NCBI RefSeq assembly: GCF_030818955.1
Contig: NZ_JAUTBF010000001.1
Location: forward strand, 3,534,001-3,598,000
Reading direction: 5' to 3'
Length of the DNA: 64,000 nucleotides
Source of the DNA: Microbacterium trichothecenolyticum
GTDB taxonomy: Bacteria; Actinomycetota; Actinomycetes; Actinomycetales; Microbacteriaceae
The notes under the pieces are model-generated. The model had not been told where the DNA came from and ran no database searches. It saw only the letters and a list, made by a program, of their open reading frames with translations. Shown here in pieces: positions 25,027 through 33,524 of this stretch (its first letter is position 1; every line of letters begins with the position of its first letter). The position numbers were made by a program, and so were the translations under genes.

Positions 25027-25589
25027 GCGGGGTCGATGCCGCGGTGCCGGGGCCGTCGACGGTCTCGGCGCCGCGGAGCGGAGCGAGTTTCCCCGCGATG
25101 CGCGCCGCAAAAGTCCCGCGCTCGGTGATGGCGGGCCCGTACGGGCACCCGTTCCATCCCGTCGCGGTGACGATCCCGATCGGGGCGTGGTCGTCGAGCC
25201 TCGTGTTCGACCTCCTCGGTCTCGCCGCCGACGATCCGCGGGCGTTCGCGACCGGGTCGCGGTGGCTCATCGCGATCGGCCTGGGCGGAGCAGCCGGTGC
25301 GTCGGTCCTCGGGCTCCTGGACCTGTCGCGCATCCCACCCGGCACGCCCGCCCGGCGTACCGCGCTCGCGCACCTGTGCCTGAACGTCACGGCGATGCTG
25401 CTCTTCTCGGCGAGCCTGGTGTTGCGGGTACTCGAACTCGGCCGTGTGCCGGGGGTCGCGTTTGTGCTCAGCGTCGTGGCATCGGCGGGCCTGAGCGTCT
25501 CGGGTTGGCTCGGCGGCAAGCTCGCCTACCGCTGGGGCGTGCGCGTCGCCGACGAGAACACCCAGCGTGAGGGCTTCGAGACGGCCTGA
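25023..25589 (+). CDS. DUF2231 membrane protein
   Basis: 188 residues with four membrane helices (about 50-70, 84-104, 115-135, 145-165) and the DUF2231 opening GPYGHPFHPVAVTIPIGAW, whose two His residues are conserved and may bind haem or metal. It starts inside the catalase stop (ATGA), so the two are translationally coupled. Function unknown. Confidence 0.88.
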   Translation: MSGVDAAVPGPSTVSAPRSGASFPAMRAAKVPRSVMAGPYGHPFHPVAVTIPIGAWSSSLVFDLLGLAADDPRAFATGSRWLIAIGLGGAAGASVLGLLDLSRIPPGTPARRTALAHLCLNVTAMLLFSASLVLRVLELGRVPGVAFVLSVVASAGLSVSGWLGGKLAYRWGVRVADENTQREGFETA

Positions 25590-25632
25590 CGTGTCGCTCT
25601 TCGGGGCCGGATGCCACGGCATCCGCCCCCCC

Positions 25633-25694
25633 GTTGAGTGTCCAGGAAACGCCGTGACTCCGTCGCGTTACACGGCGTTTCCTGGACACTCAAC
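25633..25694. repeat. 24-base perfect inverted repeat between convergent genes
   Basis: GTTGAGTGTCCAGGAAACGC begins a 24-base arm (25633-25656) that is exactly mirrored at 25671-25694 around a 14-base loop. A C-run before and a G-run after extend the pairing imperfectly. It lies between the convergent DUF2231 and SDR stops and could terminate both. The A/T content and exactness are unlike ordinary local hairpins and suggest a dispersed repeat. Confidence 0.6.
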
Positions 25695-25716
25695 AGGGGG
25701 GGCGAGGGGGCGCCGG

Positions 25717-26607
25717 TCACCGTGGGCGGCGCAGGGGCACGCGACCCCACCCTCCGCTCACGGCGCCGGGGTCGTGCTGCGCCGCCAGCACGGCGCCGGT
25801 CGTCGCGGGAGCCGCGCGGCGGCGCAGGCCCAGGGACCGCTGGAGGGCACGGATGCCGCGGTCGTACGCGCGCGGGAAGACGAACCGCAGGGGCCGCGCG
25901 ACGAACTGCGCGGCCCCGACGGCGATCTCGTCGCGATGGCCCCGCGCGGCCCGCACGATCGCGCGCGCCACCCGATCGGCGGACACCACGGGCGGAAGGG
26001 GGAAGGGCGTCCGGCCGGTGACGTTCGCGGCGCGCTGATAGATCGGGGTGTCGATGCTCGCCGGGAGCACGACCTTGATCCGGATGCCACGATGCCCGCG
26101 CATCTCTTGGCGCAGCGACCGCGCGAAGCCGAGCAGCCCGTGCTTGGCCGCGACGTACGAAGAGACGTACGGGCCCGCCACCTGCGAGTACAGCGAGCCG
26201 ACGAACACGATCGTCCCGCCCCCGCGCGCACGGAAGTGGGGTAGCACGGCCCGCGCCGCGCGCATGTGGCCGACGAGGTTCGTCTCGATCACGCGGTCGC
26301 GCACGGCGTCGGGGGTGTCCTCGACGCTGCCGTAGGCGAAGACCGACGCCGAGGCCACCCAGACGTCGATCCGGCCGAAGCGCGCGATCACGGTATCCGT
26401 CGCCCTTTCCGGACCGCCGGGGGTGGCGAGATCGATCGAAAGGGTGAGCACCTCTGCGCCCCGGCGGCGGCACTGAACGGCCGCGGACGAGAGGGCGACC
26501 GCGTCGCGCGCGACGAGCGCGATGCGCGCCCCTCGCCGGGCGAAACGTACCGCGGTGGCGCGCCCGATCCCGCGTGAGCCTCCGGTGACGACGACGACCT
26601 GACCCAT
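25717..26607 (-). CDS. SDR family oxidoreductase with a C-terminal extension
   Basis: 296 residues. Cofactor motif TGGSRGIGRA (residues 8-17), catalytic Ser in VGSLYSQVAG and Tyr-Lys in SSYVAAKHGL. About 60 residues beyond the usual core (RFVFPRAYDRGIRALQRSLG and on) resemble DltE-like/YqjQ-type SDRs. The start at 26607 has GAGGGGGG upstream. Monocistronic under a stress-type promoter. Substrate unknown. Confidence 0.88.
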   Translation of the reverse strand: MGQVVVVTGGSRGIGRATAVRFARRGARIALVARDAVALSSAAVQCRRRGAEVLTLSIDLATPGGPERATDTVIARFGRIDVWVASASVFAYGSVEDTPDAVRDRVIETNLVGHMRAARAVLPHFRARGGGTIVFVGSLYSQVAGPYVSSYVAAKHGLLGFARSLRQEMRGHRGIRIKVVLPASIDTPIYQRAANVTGRTPFPLPPVVSADRVARAIVRAARGHRDEIAVGAAQFVARPLRFVFPRAYDRGIRALQRSLGLRRRAAPATTGAVLAAQHDPGAVSGGWGRVPLRRPR

Positions 26608-26632
26608 GTGCCCCCCTCGAGGATGTCGGGAC

Positions 26633-26672
26633 ACCGTAGGGTCGCCGTGTTCACCTTGCCGACGGGGTTGAC
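26633..26672 (-). promoter_or_regulatory. Predicted stress-type promoter of the 26607 SDR
   Basis: On the minus strand GTCAA (26668-26672), 29 bases, then TACGGT (26633-26638). The predicted leader is about 19 bases. Confidence 0.4.
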
Positions 26673-26771
26673 GGCCCGTCTCCCGCGGATTTCCGCGAGG
26701 CGGATAACAGCCCGCCGCCGCGTCCGCAACCCCGTGTGTGATCGCTTCCGCACGCGCCCAGGGTGGCCCGC

Positions 26772-27548
26772 ATGTCAGGGACACGGACGAGCAGGCTCGG
26801 GCGCATCGACGACGGCGTGCGGGAGGTCGCCGACGGGGTGCTCATGATCACGCGCGCCGCCACCAACAGCTACCTCGTCGACACCGACGACGGCCTGATC
26901 CTCATCGACGCCGGCCTGCCGCGCAGCTGGTCGTACCTGATCGCGGCACTCTCGGCCCACCGTTGCGCGCCCGACGATCTGGTGTCGGTCGTGTTGACGC
27001 ACGGGCACTTCGACCACGTCGGCACGGCCGAGCGGCTGCAGCGGGATCACCACGTCCCGATCCACGTGCACGAAGCGGACCGGCCGCTCGTGCGGCATCC
27101 CTACCGCTACGACCGCGAGGCCTCGCGGGCCCTGTATCCGCTGCGGCACCCCGGCGGCATCCCCGCGCTGGCGCGCATGGCCCGCTCCGGCGCTCTCGCC
27201 GTGCGCGGGACCGAAGCCCTGGGCGACGTCGTCGCGGGTGTCCCCCTGCTGGGCGGGCTCGTTCCGATCGCGACGCCGGGGCACACCTCCGGCCACATGG
27301 CTTTCCACCTTCCCGACCGCGACGTGCTCTTCACGGGCGACGCACTCGTCACCTTCGACCCGTACACCGGGCGAGCGATGCCGCAGATCGTGGCCCGCGC
27401 GGCGACTGCCGACAGTGCGGCGGCGCTCGCGGTGCTCCCGGTGCTCGCGACGACGCGCGCCGCAACCCTGCTCCCGGGCCATGGCGACGCGTGGACCGAC
27501 GGGGTCGAGAACGCTGTCGTCCTGGCCCGCGCGACCGGGGCCCACTGA
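26772..27548 (+). CDS. MBL-fold metallohydrolase
   Basis: 258 residues with the metallo-beta-lactamase zinc motif THGHFDHVG (about residues 79-87), then TPGHTSGHMAFHL and TGDALVTFD, and a final LLPGHGDAW. These supply the two-metal site of glyoxalase II-like and related hydrolases. The start was set at ATG 26772 (AGGGTGG five bases upstream); a GTG three codons earlier is possible. It is followed after 42 bases by a zinc alcohol dehydrogenase, which suggests a detoxification pair (thioester or lactone hydrolysis), by inference. Confidence 0.85.
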   Translation: MSGTRTSRLGRIDDGVREVADGVLMITRAATNSYLVDTDDGLILIDAGLPRSWSYLIAALSAHRCAPDDLVSVVLTHGHFDHVGTAERLQRDHHVPIHVHEADRPLVRHPYRYDREASRALYPLRHPGGIPALARMARSGALAVRGTEALGDVVAGVPLLGGLVPIATPGHTSGHMAFHLPDRDVLFTGDALVTFDPYTGRAMPQIVARAATADSAAALAVLPVLATTRAATLLPGHGDAWTDGVENAVVLARATGAH

Positions 27549-27590
27549 CGCATCCACGACCAGAGCCCCCGACGAACGAGGAGAGAACGC

Positions 27591-28739
27591 ATGAGAGCGA
27601 TGACCTACCGCGGACCGTACAAGGTGCGCGTCGAGGACAAGGCCGACCCGGGCATCGAGCATCCGAACGACGCGATCGTCCGCGTCGAGAGGGCGGCGAT
27701 CTGCGGCTCCGATCTGCACCTGTACCACGGCATGATCCCCGACACCCGCATCGGGCACACGTTCGGCCACGAGTTCATCGGTCGTATCGAGCAGGTCGGC
27801 TCCTCTGTGCAGAACCTCTCGGTGGGCGACCGGGTCATGGTGCCCTTCAACATCGCGTGCGGCACATGCTTCTTCTGTGCGCGGGGCCTGCTGAGCAACT
27901 GTCACAACGTCAACGCCAACGCCACCGCCGTGGGCGGCATCTACGGCTACTCGCACACCGCGGGCGGGTACGACGGCGGCCAGGCCGAGCTCGTGCGCGT
28001 GCCGTTCGCCGACGTCGGGCCGCGCGTCATCCCGGAGTGGATGGACGACGAGGACGCCCTGCTGCTCACCGACGCGTTCTCGACCGGATACTTCGGCGCG
28101 CAGCTCGGCGACATCGTCGAGGGCGACACCGTCGTGGTGTTCGGGGCGGGGCCCGTGGGGCTGGCGGCGGCGCGCTCGTCGTGGCTCATGGGGGCCGGGC
28201 GCGTCATCGTCGTCGATCAGATCGACGCGCGGCTGGAGAAGGCCCGCTCCTTCGCCTTCGCCGAGACGCTCGACTACCGCGAGCACCGTGACATCGTCGT
28301 GGAACTGAAGAGGCAGACCGACTGGCTGGGCGCCGACGTCGTGATCGACGCGGTCGGCGCCGAGGCCGACGGCCACTTCTTGCAGCACCTCACCGGCGCG
28401 AAGCTCAAGCTGCAGGCGGGGTCGCCGGTGGCGCTGAATTGGGCGATCGACTCCGTCCGCAAGGGCGGCACCGTTTCGGTCATGGGCGCCTACGGACCGC
28501 TGTTCAGCGCCGTGAAGTTCGGCGATGCGATGAACAAGGGCCTGACGATCCACACGAACCAGGCGCCCGTCGCCCGTCAGTGGCCGCGCCTGTTCGAGCA
28601 CATCCGCGAGGGCCGCATCTCGCCGCGCGAGCTCATCACGCACCGCATCCCCCTCGAGCACATCGCCGAGGGGTACCACATGGTCTCCGCGAAGATCGAC
28701 GGGCTCGTCAAGGCCGTCATCCTTCCCCCGACCGCCTGA
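27591..28739 (+). CDS. Zinc-dependent alcohol dehydrogenase, formaldehyde-dehydrogenase-like
   Basis: 382 residues of the medium-chain dehydrogenase family. Catalytic zinc ligands are in AAICGSDLHLYHG and GHTFGHEFIG, the structural zinc Cys cluster in CGTCFFCARGLLSNC, and the NAD(P) motif is VVFGAGPVGLAAA (about 182-194). The length and insertion suit the glutathione-independent FDH/threonine-dehydrogenase-like branch. CGAGGAGAG precedes the ATG. The 28753 gene follows after 13 bases. Confidence 0.9.
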   Translation: MRAMTYRGPYKVRVEDKADPGIEHPNDAIVRVERAAICGSDLHLYHGMIPDTRIGHTFGHEFIGRIEQVGSSVQNLSVGDRVMVPFNIACGTCFFCARGLLSNCHNVNANATAVGGIYGYSHTAGGYDGGQAELVRVPFADVGPRVIPEWMDDEDALLLTDAFSTGYFGAQLGDIVEGDTVVVFGAGPVGLAAARSSWLMGAGRVIVVDQIDARLEKARSFAFAETLDYREHRDIVVELKRQTDWLGADVVIDAVGAEADGHFLQHLTGAKLKLQAGSPVALNWAIDSVRKGGTVSVMGAYGPLFSAVKFGDAMNKGLTIHTNQAPVARQWPRLFEHIREGRISPRELITHRIPLEHIAEGYHMVSAKIDGLVKAVILPPTA

Positions 28740-28752
28740 GAGGAGCACCCCC

Positions 28753-29313
28753 ATGGCCTACACCGCCGACAAGCCCACACCGCCCCCGAGCGCCGAGGAA
28801 TTGCGCGCGCGCATCCCCGGTTGGGGCGCCGACCTCGACCCGGCCGACCGGCCGGCCTTCCCCAAGGAGCAGTCGCTCGACCTCAACGCCCACTGGGACT
28901 TCCCTGACGAGCAGCCCGAGCCTCCCGGCGGGCGGGAGCGTTCGATCGAGCACGGGCGGCTCACTCCCGTGTTCGGCACGGCCCAGCCCCTGCACGGCGT
29001 CTCGGGCGCCATCCGCCGCTACGCCTACGATCGCTTCAGCGAGGCGCGCGCCGCGCACTGGCTTCTGCTCATCGCGGGCGACCGGGTGGACGCCGGCGGC
29101 GCCCACCTGCGTTCGCTGTTCTCGCGGCATCCCGACAACCCCATCACCGAGACCGGTGTGCTCGCCGAACGCCGGTGGTCGCCCATCGGCGACCGGCTCG
29201 GGCGGGCCGATGTGCGACACCAGTGGATCGATCCCTTCCTCATCGCCGGGCCGTGGATATTGGGGGCCGCGGGCGTTGTCGTCGTGGCGCGCCGGCTGCT
29301 GCGCCGCCGCTGA
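28753..29313 (+). CDS. Unknown protein with one C-terminal membrane anchor
   Basis: 186 residues. A Pro-rich N-terminus (PTPPPSAEELRARIPGWGADLD) leads to a soluble core with RYAYDRFSEARAAHWLLLIAGDRVD, then a single C-terminal helix (WILGAAGVVVVARRLL) with a basic end. The topology would place the core in the cytosol. GAGGAG lies ahead of the ATG, and it is evidently co-transcribed with the zinc dehydrogenase. Not recognised as a named family. Confidence 0.75.
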   Translation: MAYTADKPTPPPSAEELRARIPGWGADLDPADRPAFPKEQSLDLNAHWDFPDEQPEPPGGRERSIEHGRLTPVFGTAQPLHGVSGAIRRYAYDRFSEARAAHWLLLIAGDRVDAGGAHLRSLFSRHPDNPITETGVLAERRWSPIGDRLGRADVRHQWIDPFLIAGPWILGAAGVVVVARRLLRRR

Positions 29314-29435
29314 CGGGTGGGGCGGCGTGGGGCCGTGGTGCGGAGTTCGTGGCGACATGCCGGGGTGGTGGCATCCGGGATCGGTGTGTCGGGGCGGGAC
29401 TCCGCAGGACGGCGGCGCTCTGCCGCCCGGGCTCG

Positions 29436-29499
29436 CCGCCCGACCGCCCCGCCGCCCCGCCGCCCGACCGCCCGACCGCCCGGCCGCCCGGCCGCCGCG
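29436..29499. repeat. Eight tandem 8-base units upstream of ubiA-like gene
   Basis: Units of the form CCGCCCGN or CCGCCCCG repeat eight times without interruption (29436 to 29499). The array ends five bases before a TAGCGT -10 box, so it occupies the whole -35 and upstream region of the prenyltransferase promoter. Confidence 0.7.
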
Positions 29500-29504
29500 C
29501 GCGG

Positions 29505-29516
29505 TAGCGTCGACGG
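29505..29516 (+). promoter_or_regulatory. -10 box of a leaderless prenyltransferase gene
   Basis: TAGCGT at 29505-29510 is followed by six bases and the ATG at 29517, the same spacing as at the GH15 gene. No ribosome site is present. No GTCAA box is found 28 bases upstream, where the tandem repeat sits instead. Confidence 0.45.
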
Positions 29517-30344
29517 ATGACGGATGCCACGGCGAAGCCGCCCGTGTGGAGTGCCCTGTGGGGCGCCACCCACCCCGGCCCCACGCTCGTGGTCACCGTG
29601 CTCGCTCTCGCGCTCGGGGGCGCAGCCGGCGTCGAGCCCGCCCGCCTGGCTCTGCTCGTGGTCGCCGTGTTCGCCGGTCAGGTGTCGGTGGGGTTGTCCA
29701 ACGACGCGATCGACGGCGCCCGCGACGCCACCGTGGGCCGCACCGACAAACCCATCGCCGCGGGAACGATCACGCCGGAGCGCGCGCTCGCGGTGGCCGT
29801 CGCAGCCGTGGTGCTGGCCTTGGCGCTGTCGGTTCCACTCGGGCCGGGATTGCTCGCGGCGCACGCGATCGCTCTCGCCTCGGCTTGGGCGTACAACGCG
29901 GGGCTGAAATCGACGCCCCTCTCGATCGCACCGTTTCTGCTGAGCTTCGGGCTGTTCCCGTCGTTCGCGACGCTGTCGCTGACCCCGCCCGCACCGGCGG
30001 CGCCGTGGGCGTCGCTCGCCGGGGCGGCGCTGGGGGCGGCCGTGCACCTGACCAACGTCGTCCGCGATCTCGACGATGACCGGCGTACGGGGGTCCGTGG
30101 TCTGCCGCACCGCTTGGGTGCGCGCGCGTCGGTGGTGCTCGCGGCGGTCGGGATCATCGCGGGGGCTCTCGCGGTGCTGTTCGGAACGGATGCCACGCTG
30201 CCCGGCACCCTCTTCTTCGGCGCGGTCGTCGTGGTCGCTGCGGTGGCCGTCGTCATCACTGTCGTACGCGCGCCCGGACGGGCGGTGTTCCAGCTGACGA
30301 TGCTGGCGGCGCTGCTGCTCGCCGCGCAGCTCGTCGTCACCTGA
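29517..30344 (+). CDS. UbiA-family prenyltransferase
   Basis: 275 residues with about eight membrane helices. Both Asp-rich prenyl-diphosphate motifs are present: NDAIDGARD (residues 62-70) and DLDDDRRTG (about 184-192), each of which holds Mg2+. It should attach a prenyl chain to an aromatic or similar acceptor at the membrane. It converges with the type III PKS operon 57 bases away, whose phenolic product is a plausible acceptor. Start ATG 29517 fits a leaderless transcript. Menaquinone-type roles are an alternative. Confidence 0.87.
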   Translation: MTDATAKPPVWSALWGATHPGPTLVVTVLALALGGAAGVEPARLALLVVAVFAGQVSVGLSNDAIDGARDATVGRTDKPIAAGTITPERALAVAVAAVVLALALSVPLGPGLLAAHAIALASAWAYNAGLKSTPLSIAPFLLSFGLFPSFATLSLTPPAPAAPWASLAGAALGAAVHLTNVVRDLDDDRRTGVRGLPHRLGARASVVLAAVGIIAGALAVLFGTDATLPGTLFFGAVVVVAAVAVVITVVRAPGRAVFQLTMLAALLLAAQLVVT

Positions 30345-30401
30345 ACATCCCTCCGCGAGATCTCCTCGGGCAAACGGTCACGGGCGGTCGTGGCAGGGCG
30401 C

Positions 30402-31520
30402 TCACTCGAGTGCCCCGCGGTCGAAACGCATCGCGTAGGCACGGGTGAACAGGGCGCCGCCGGGGCCGCGCAGCGCCGTGCGCAACGCGGCCGTTCGCGC
30501 GATGTGCGCTGCGGGGGCGGCTGCTCGACCGAGCATGGTGTTCACCCGAGCGAGCCGGGCCGCGTGTCGCGCCGAGGCGAGACGGTCGGCTTCCCAGCGG
30601 CCGAGCCCGTCGGTCTCGCCGGAGCGGAGCCACCCGGGAAGGAGCGGGGCGAGCGTCAGCGCGTCCAGCAGCCCCAGGTTCATGCCCTGTCCGCCGATCG
30701 GGCTCACCTCGTGCGCCGCGTCGCCGACGACTACGATCCGCCCGCGACGGAGGGCTGGAGCCACCGCGCGGCGTACGCGGAACGACGAGGCGGTCGAGGT
30801 GTCGACGTGCACACCGATGCGTGCGATGAGCGCTCGCCGCAGCGTGTCGGCGGCATCCGTGATCTGTGTCGTACCGGCCCAGGCGACGAGACGTCGGCGG
30901 CCGCCTGGCAGAGGGAACGACTCGAGCACCCCCTCGCGCTCGAGGTGCACGCGCGCGACGGCGTCTCCGGGAGTCTCGACGTCGGCCATGACGTACCGGT
31001 CGGGGTAGTGGTGCGTGCGGACGACCCCAGGGCGGTACACCAGCTCGCGCCCGGCCCACCCGGAGGCCACGACCACGAGGGCGGCTCTGATCTCCTCTCG
31101 CCCACCGGGACCGCGGGCGACGATGCGTACGTCGTGGCGGCCGGCGTGCACCGCCGTCACCTCCACGCCGTGGCGGACGGGCGGGGCGAGGGCGGTGAGC
31201 ACATCGACGGTGTCGGCCTGGGGGAGTGCCGCGACGTACGGATGTCGAACGCGGAGCCGGTCGAACCGGATCGCAGCGAGAAGGCGGCCGTCTGCGCGCG
31301 CCTCGCCGCGGCCGATGCGCACGGCGCGCGCGAGCAGGGCGTCGGCGGCGCCGGAACCTTCCAGGAGAGCGAGCGCGGGGGAATGGATGCCGATGGCCCG
31401 CGTGCCCGACGCGGCGGCGGGACGCTTGTCGACGATCCCGACGTCGAGCCCGCGCGCGCGAAGGTCGGCGGCGAGGGCGAGCCCGACCGGCCCCGCGCCC
31501 ACGATGAGCACGTCAGGCAC
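30402..31520 (-). CDS. FAD-dependent aromatic hydroxylase, SrsC-like
   Basis: 372 residues of the PHBH/UbiH flavoprotein fold. FAD motifs are VLIVGAGPVGLALAADL at the N-terminus and RIVVVGDAAHEVSPIGGQGMN near residue 285. The start is GTG at 31520, overlapping the methyltransferase stop by eight bases. As third gene after a type III PKS and a methyltransferase it occupies the position of srsC in Streptomyces, which hydroxylates alkylresorcinols to quinones. Confidence 0.88.
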   Translation of the reverse strand: MPDVLIVGAGPVGLALAADLRARGLDVGIVDKRPAAASGTRAIGIHSPALALLEGSGAADALLARAVRIGRGEARADGRLLAAIRFDRLRVRHPYVAALPQADTVDVLTALAPPVRHGVEVTAVHAGRHDVRIVARGPGGREEIRAALVVVASGWAGRELVYRPGVVRTHHYPDRYVMADVETPGDAVARVHLEREGVLESFPLPGGRRRLVAWAGTTQITDAADTLRRALIARIGVHVDTSTASSFRVRRAVAPALRRGRIVVVGDAAHEVSPIGGQGMNLGLLDALTLAPLLPGWLRSGETDGLGRWEADRLASARHAARLARVNTMLGRAAAPAAHIARTAALRTALRGPGGALFTRAYAMRFDRGALE

Positions 31521-32247
31521 GGGGCGCCCGCCCGTCGGCGACCGCGAGCAGACGGAAGGGCGCCGGCTGCTCCACGTGCCACGGCGCGCCCAGCGCCGCG
31601 GCGAGCTCGTCGGCGCGGTAGCTGCGGCGGATCGAGCGCAGACCGTCGACGCGCAGGAACGTTCCCGCCGACAGCGGTGCGATCCCCGCCGCGTACAGGG
31701 CGTACGCCACGCGTCCGCGCGCGATGTCTGCGTGCAGCACCGGGCCGCGCGAGAGCGCGAAGGAGTCGTCGGCGAACCGTCGCAGCGACGACGGGTCGAG
31801 GTGGTGCAGGACGTGGTTCGACACGACGAGGTCGTAGCGCTCGCCCGCGGTCAGGAGGTCTCGGGAGTCGCGAGCGACGAATCGCACGTGGGGTCGTGCG
31901 CGCCGTCGCGCGGCGGCGATCGCACGGGTGTCGGGGTCGGCGCCGGTCCAGACGACGTCGAACCCGTCGCGCGCGGCGAGATCGGCCAGACGCGCGACGA
32001 CGTCACCGCCCCCGCACCCCAGGTCGAGTACCCGGGCGGGCCGCTCGAGAGCCCGCAGTTCGGGGCGGATGCGGGTGCGGTAGACGTGGCCCCACGCTGA
32101 GACCAGACGGTTCACCAGGCCGAACCGGCGGTAGGTCGCGGCCAGTGCCCGCGGGTCGCAGGAGGGGTCGTCCATCAGCTCGGTGAGCGCCGTGTCACGG
32201 TGCGCGAGGCCTCCCCACCCACCGCGGCGAGCGCGTGCGCCGTTCAC
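31513..32247 (-). CDS. Class I SAM-dependent methyltransferase
   Basis: 244 residues with SAM motif I VLDLGCGGGDVVARL, motif II-like WTGADPDTRAIAAA, and SNHVLHHL. A long N-terminal helix region (YRRFGLVNRLVSAWG) is typical of small-molecule methyltransferases. The start is GTG at 32247, overlapping the PKS stop (GTGA). In srs-like operons the second gene methylates the phenolic lipid. This SAM-fold protein is not closely similar by eye to SrsB-type membrane (ICMT-like) enzymes, so the chemistry may differ. Confidence 0.86.
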   Translation of the reverse strand: MNGARARRGGWGGLAHRDTALTELMDDPSCDPRALAATYRRFGLVNRLVSAWGHVYRTRIRPELRALERPARVLDLGCGGGDVVARLADLAARDGFDVVWTGADPDTRAIAAARRRARPHVRFVARDSRDLLTAGERYDLVVSNHVLHHLDPSSLRRFADDSFALSRGPVLHADIARGRVAYALYAAGIAPLSAGTFLRVDGLRSIRRSYRADELAAALGAPWHVEQPAPFRLLAVADGRAPRA

Positions 32248-33338
32248 GTCGGTGGCCGCCGCAGCGTCAGGCGCGCCGCCTCCACGGTGAGGCCGGGGCC
32301 GAACGCCAAGGCCGCGACACGGTCGCCGTCGCGGCGTGCGCCGTCGGCGAGCAGGTCGCGCAGGATGAACAGCAGCGTGGCGCTCGACATGTTGCCGTGT
32401 GCGCGCAGCACCGCGCGTGAGGGAGCGAGAGCGTCGGCGTCGAGCCCGAGCGCGTTCTCGACGCGGTCCAGGATGCTGCGCCCGCCGGGGTGGACGGCCC
32501 ACGCGTCGATCTCGTCGAGGTCGCCGATCACGTCGGTGGCGATGCCCGCGATCTCACGCCCGACGATGCGCGGCACTTCGGGCGTGAGGGTCATCTCGAA
32601 ACCGGAGTCGCCGACCGTCCAGGCCATGTCTTTCTCGCCCTCGTGGGTGATGTGGGTGGCGAAGCCCTCGAGGTCGAAGCCGGCGTGCGAGGGCTCGCCG
32701 GATGCCACGACCGCGGCCGCCGCGCCGTCGGCGAACACCGAGGCGGCGACGATCTGATCGGGGTGCGACGACGTCTGCCAGTGCAGCGAGCACAACTCGG
32801 CACAGGCCACGAGCACGCGCGCGTCGGGGTCGGCGGTGACGATGCGCGCCGCGAGCCGGAGCGCGGGGATCGCCGCCGCGCAGCCGATGAAGCCGAGATG
32901 GTATCTCTCCGCCGAGGTCGGCAGGTCGAGGTCGCGCACGAGGCGGTAGTCGGGGCCGGGGGCGAACATCCCGGTGCACGAGACGGTCACGACGTGGGTG
33001 ATGGCATCCGGGGTCAGCCCCGCATCGGAGATCGCCGCGCGCGAGGCCTCGGCGAACAACGCCGGGGCGCTTCGTCGATACTCGTCGTTGCGCGCGCCCG
33101 TGGGCGGCATGAGCAGCGTGTCACCCTCGCGTACGTCCAGGCCGTCTCCCGCCGCACCGGCCAACTGCGGCAGGACGACATGGCGGGTATCGATGGCTGC
33201 GGCGTCGAAGGCCGCGCCCACCAGCCGCTGGCTCTTGCGGTCGAAGCCCGGCTGCGCGGCGAACAGGTCGCGCAACGCCGATTGCGCCATGCGCGTCTCG
33301 GGCAGGGCCGTGCCGATCGAGAGGAGGCGCGCGGTCAT
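32244..33338 (-). CDS. Type III polyketide synthase (chalcone/alkylresorcinol synthase family)
   Basis: 364 residues of the thiolase-fold homodimeric PKS. The catalytic triad reads C153 (LGFIGCAAAIPAL), H283 (DAWAVHPGGRSI) and N316 (HGNMSSATLLF); the C-terminal GFGPG-type loop appears as AFGPGLTVE. It extends an acyl-CoA starter with malonyl-CoA to give resorcinols, pyrones or similar. A TAGAGT -10 lies just before the ATG. The operon continues with the methyltransferase and FAD hydroxylase through overlapping codons. The starter and ring type cannot be read from sequence. Confidence 0.92.
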   Translation of the reverse strand: MTARLLSIGTALPETRMAQSALRDLFAAQPGFDRKSQRLVGAAFDAAAIDTRHVVLPQLAGAAGDGLDVREGDTLLMPPTGARNDEYRRSAPALFAEASRAAISDAGLTPDAITHVVTVSCTGMFAPGPDYRLVRDLDLPTSAERYHLGFIGCAAAIPALRLAARIVTADPDARVLVACAELCSLHWQTSSHPDQIVAASVFADGAAAAVVASGEPSHAGFDLEGFATHITHEGEKDMAWTVGDSGFEMTLTPEVPRIVGREIAGIATDVIGDLDEIDAWAVHPGGRSILDRVENALGLDADALAPSRAVLRAHGNMSSATLLFILRDLLADGARRDGDRVAALAFGPGLTVEAARLTLRRPPT

Positions 33339-33457
33339 GCCTCACTCTAGACACGCCCGGAACGTCGAGGCGCGGGGATGGCGTCGCGTCGGGCCGCCGT
33401 CTAGGGTGCCTCGCGCGCCCGCGGGCCGAGACGTTCCGGGCGGGCCGGATCGCTCCT

Positions 33458-33496
33458 GTCAACCCGCTCGGCCCGCGCCGGGGGCGGCCGTACCGT
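33458..33496 (+). promoter_or_regulatory. Predicted stress-type promoter of the 33525 gene
   Basis: GTCAA (33458-33462), 28 bases, TACCGT (33491-33496). The predicted leader of about 22 bases carries GAAAGGA. Confidence 0.5.
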
Positions 33497-33524
33497 GGCG
33501 CCTCCCCACGGAAAGGATGCCGCC

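Noticed and set aside
29436..29499. CRISPR-like array
   Set aside because: Units are 8 bases with no spacers, and there are no cas genes. It is a simple tandem repeat.
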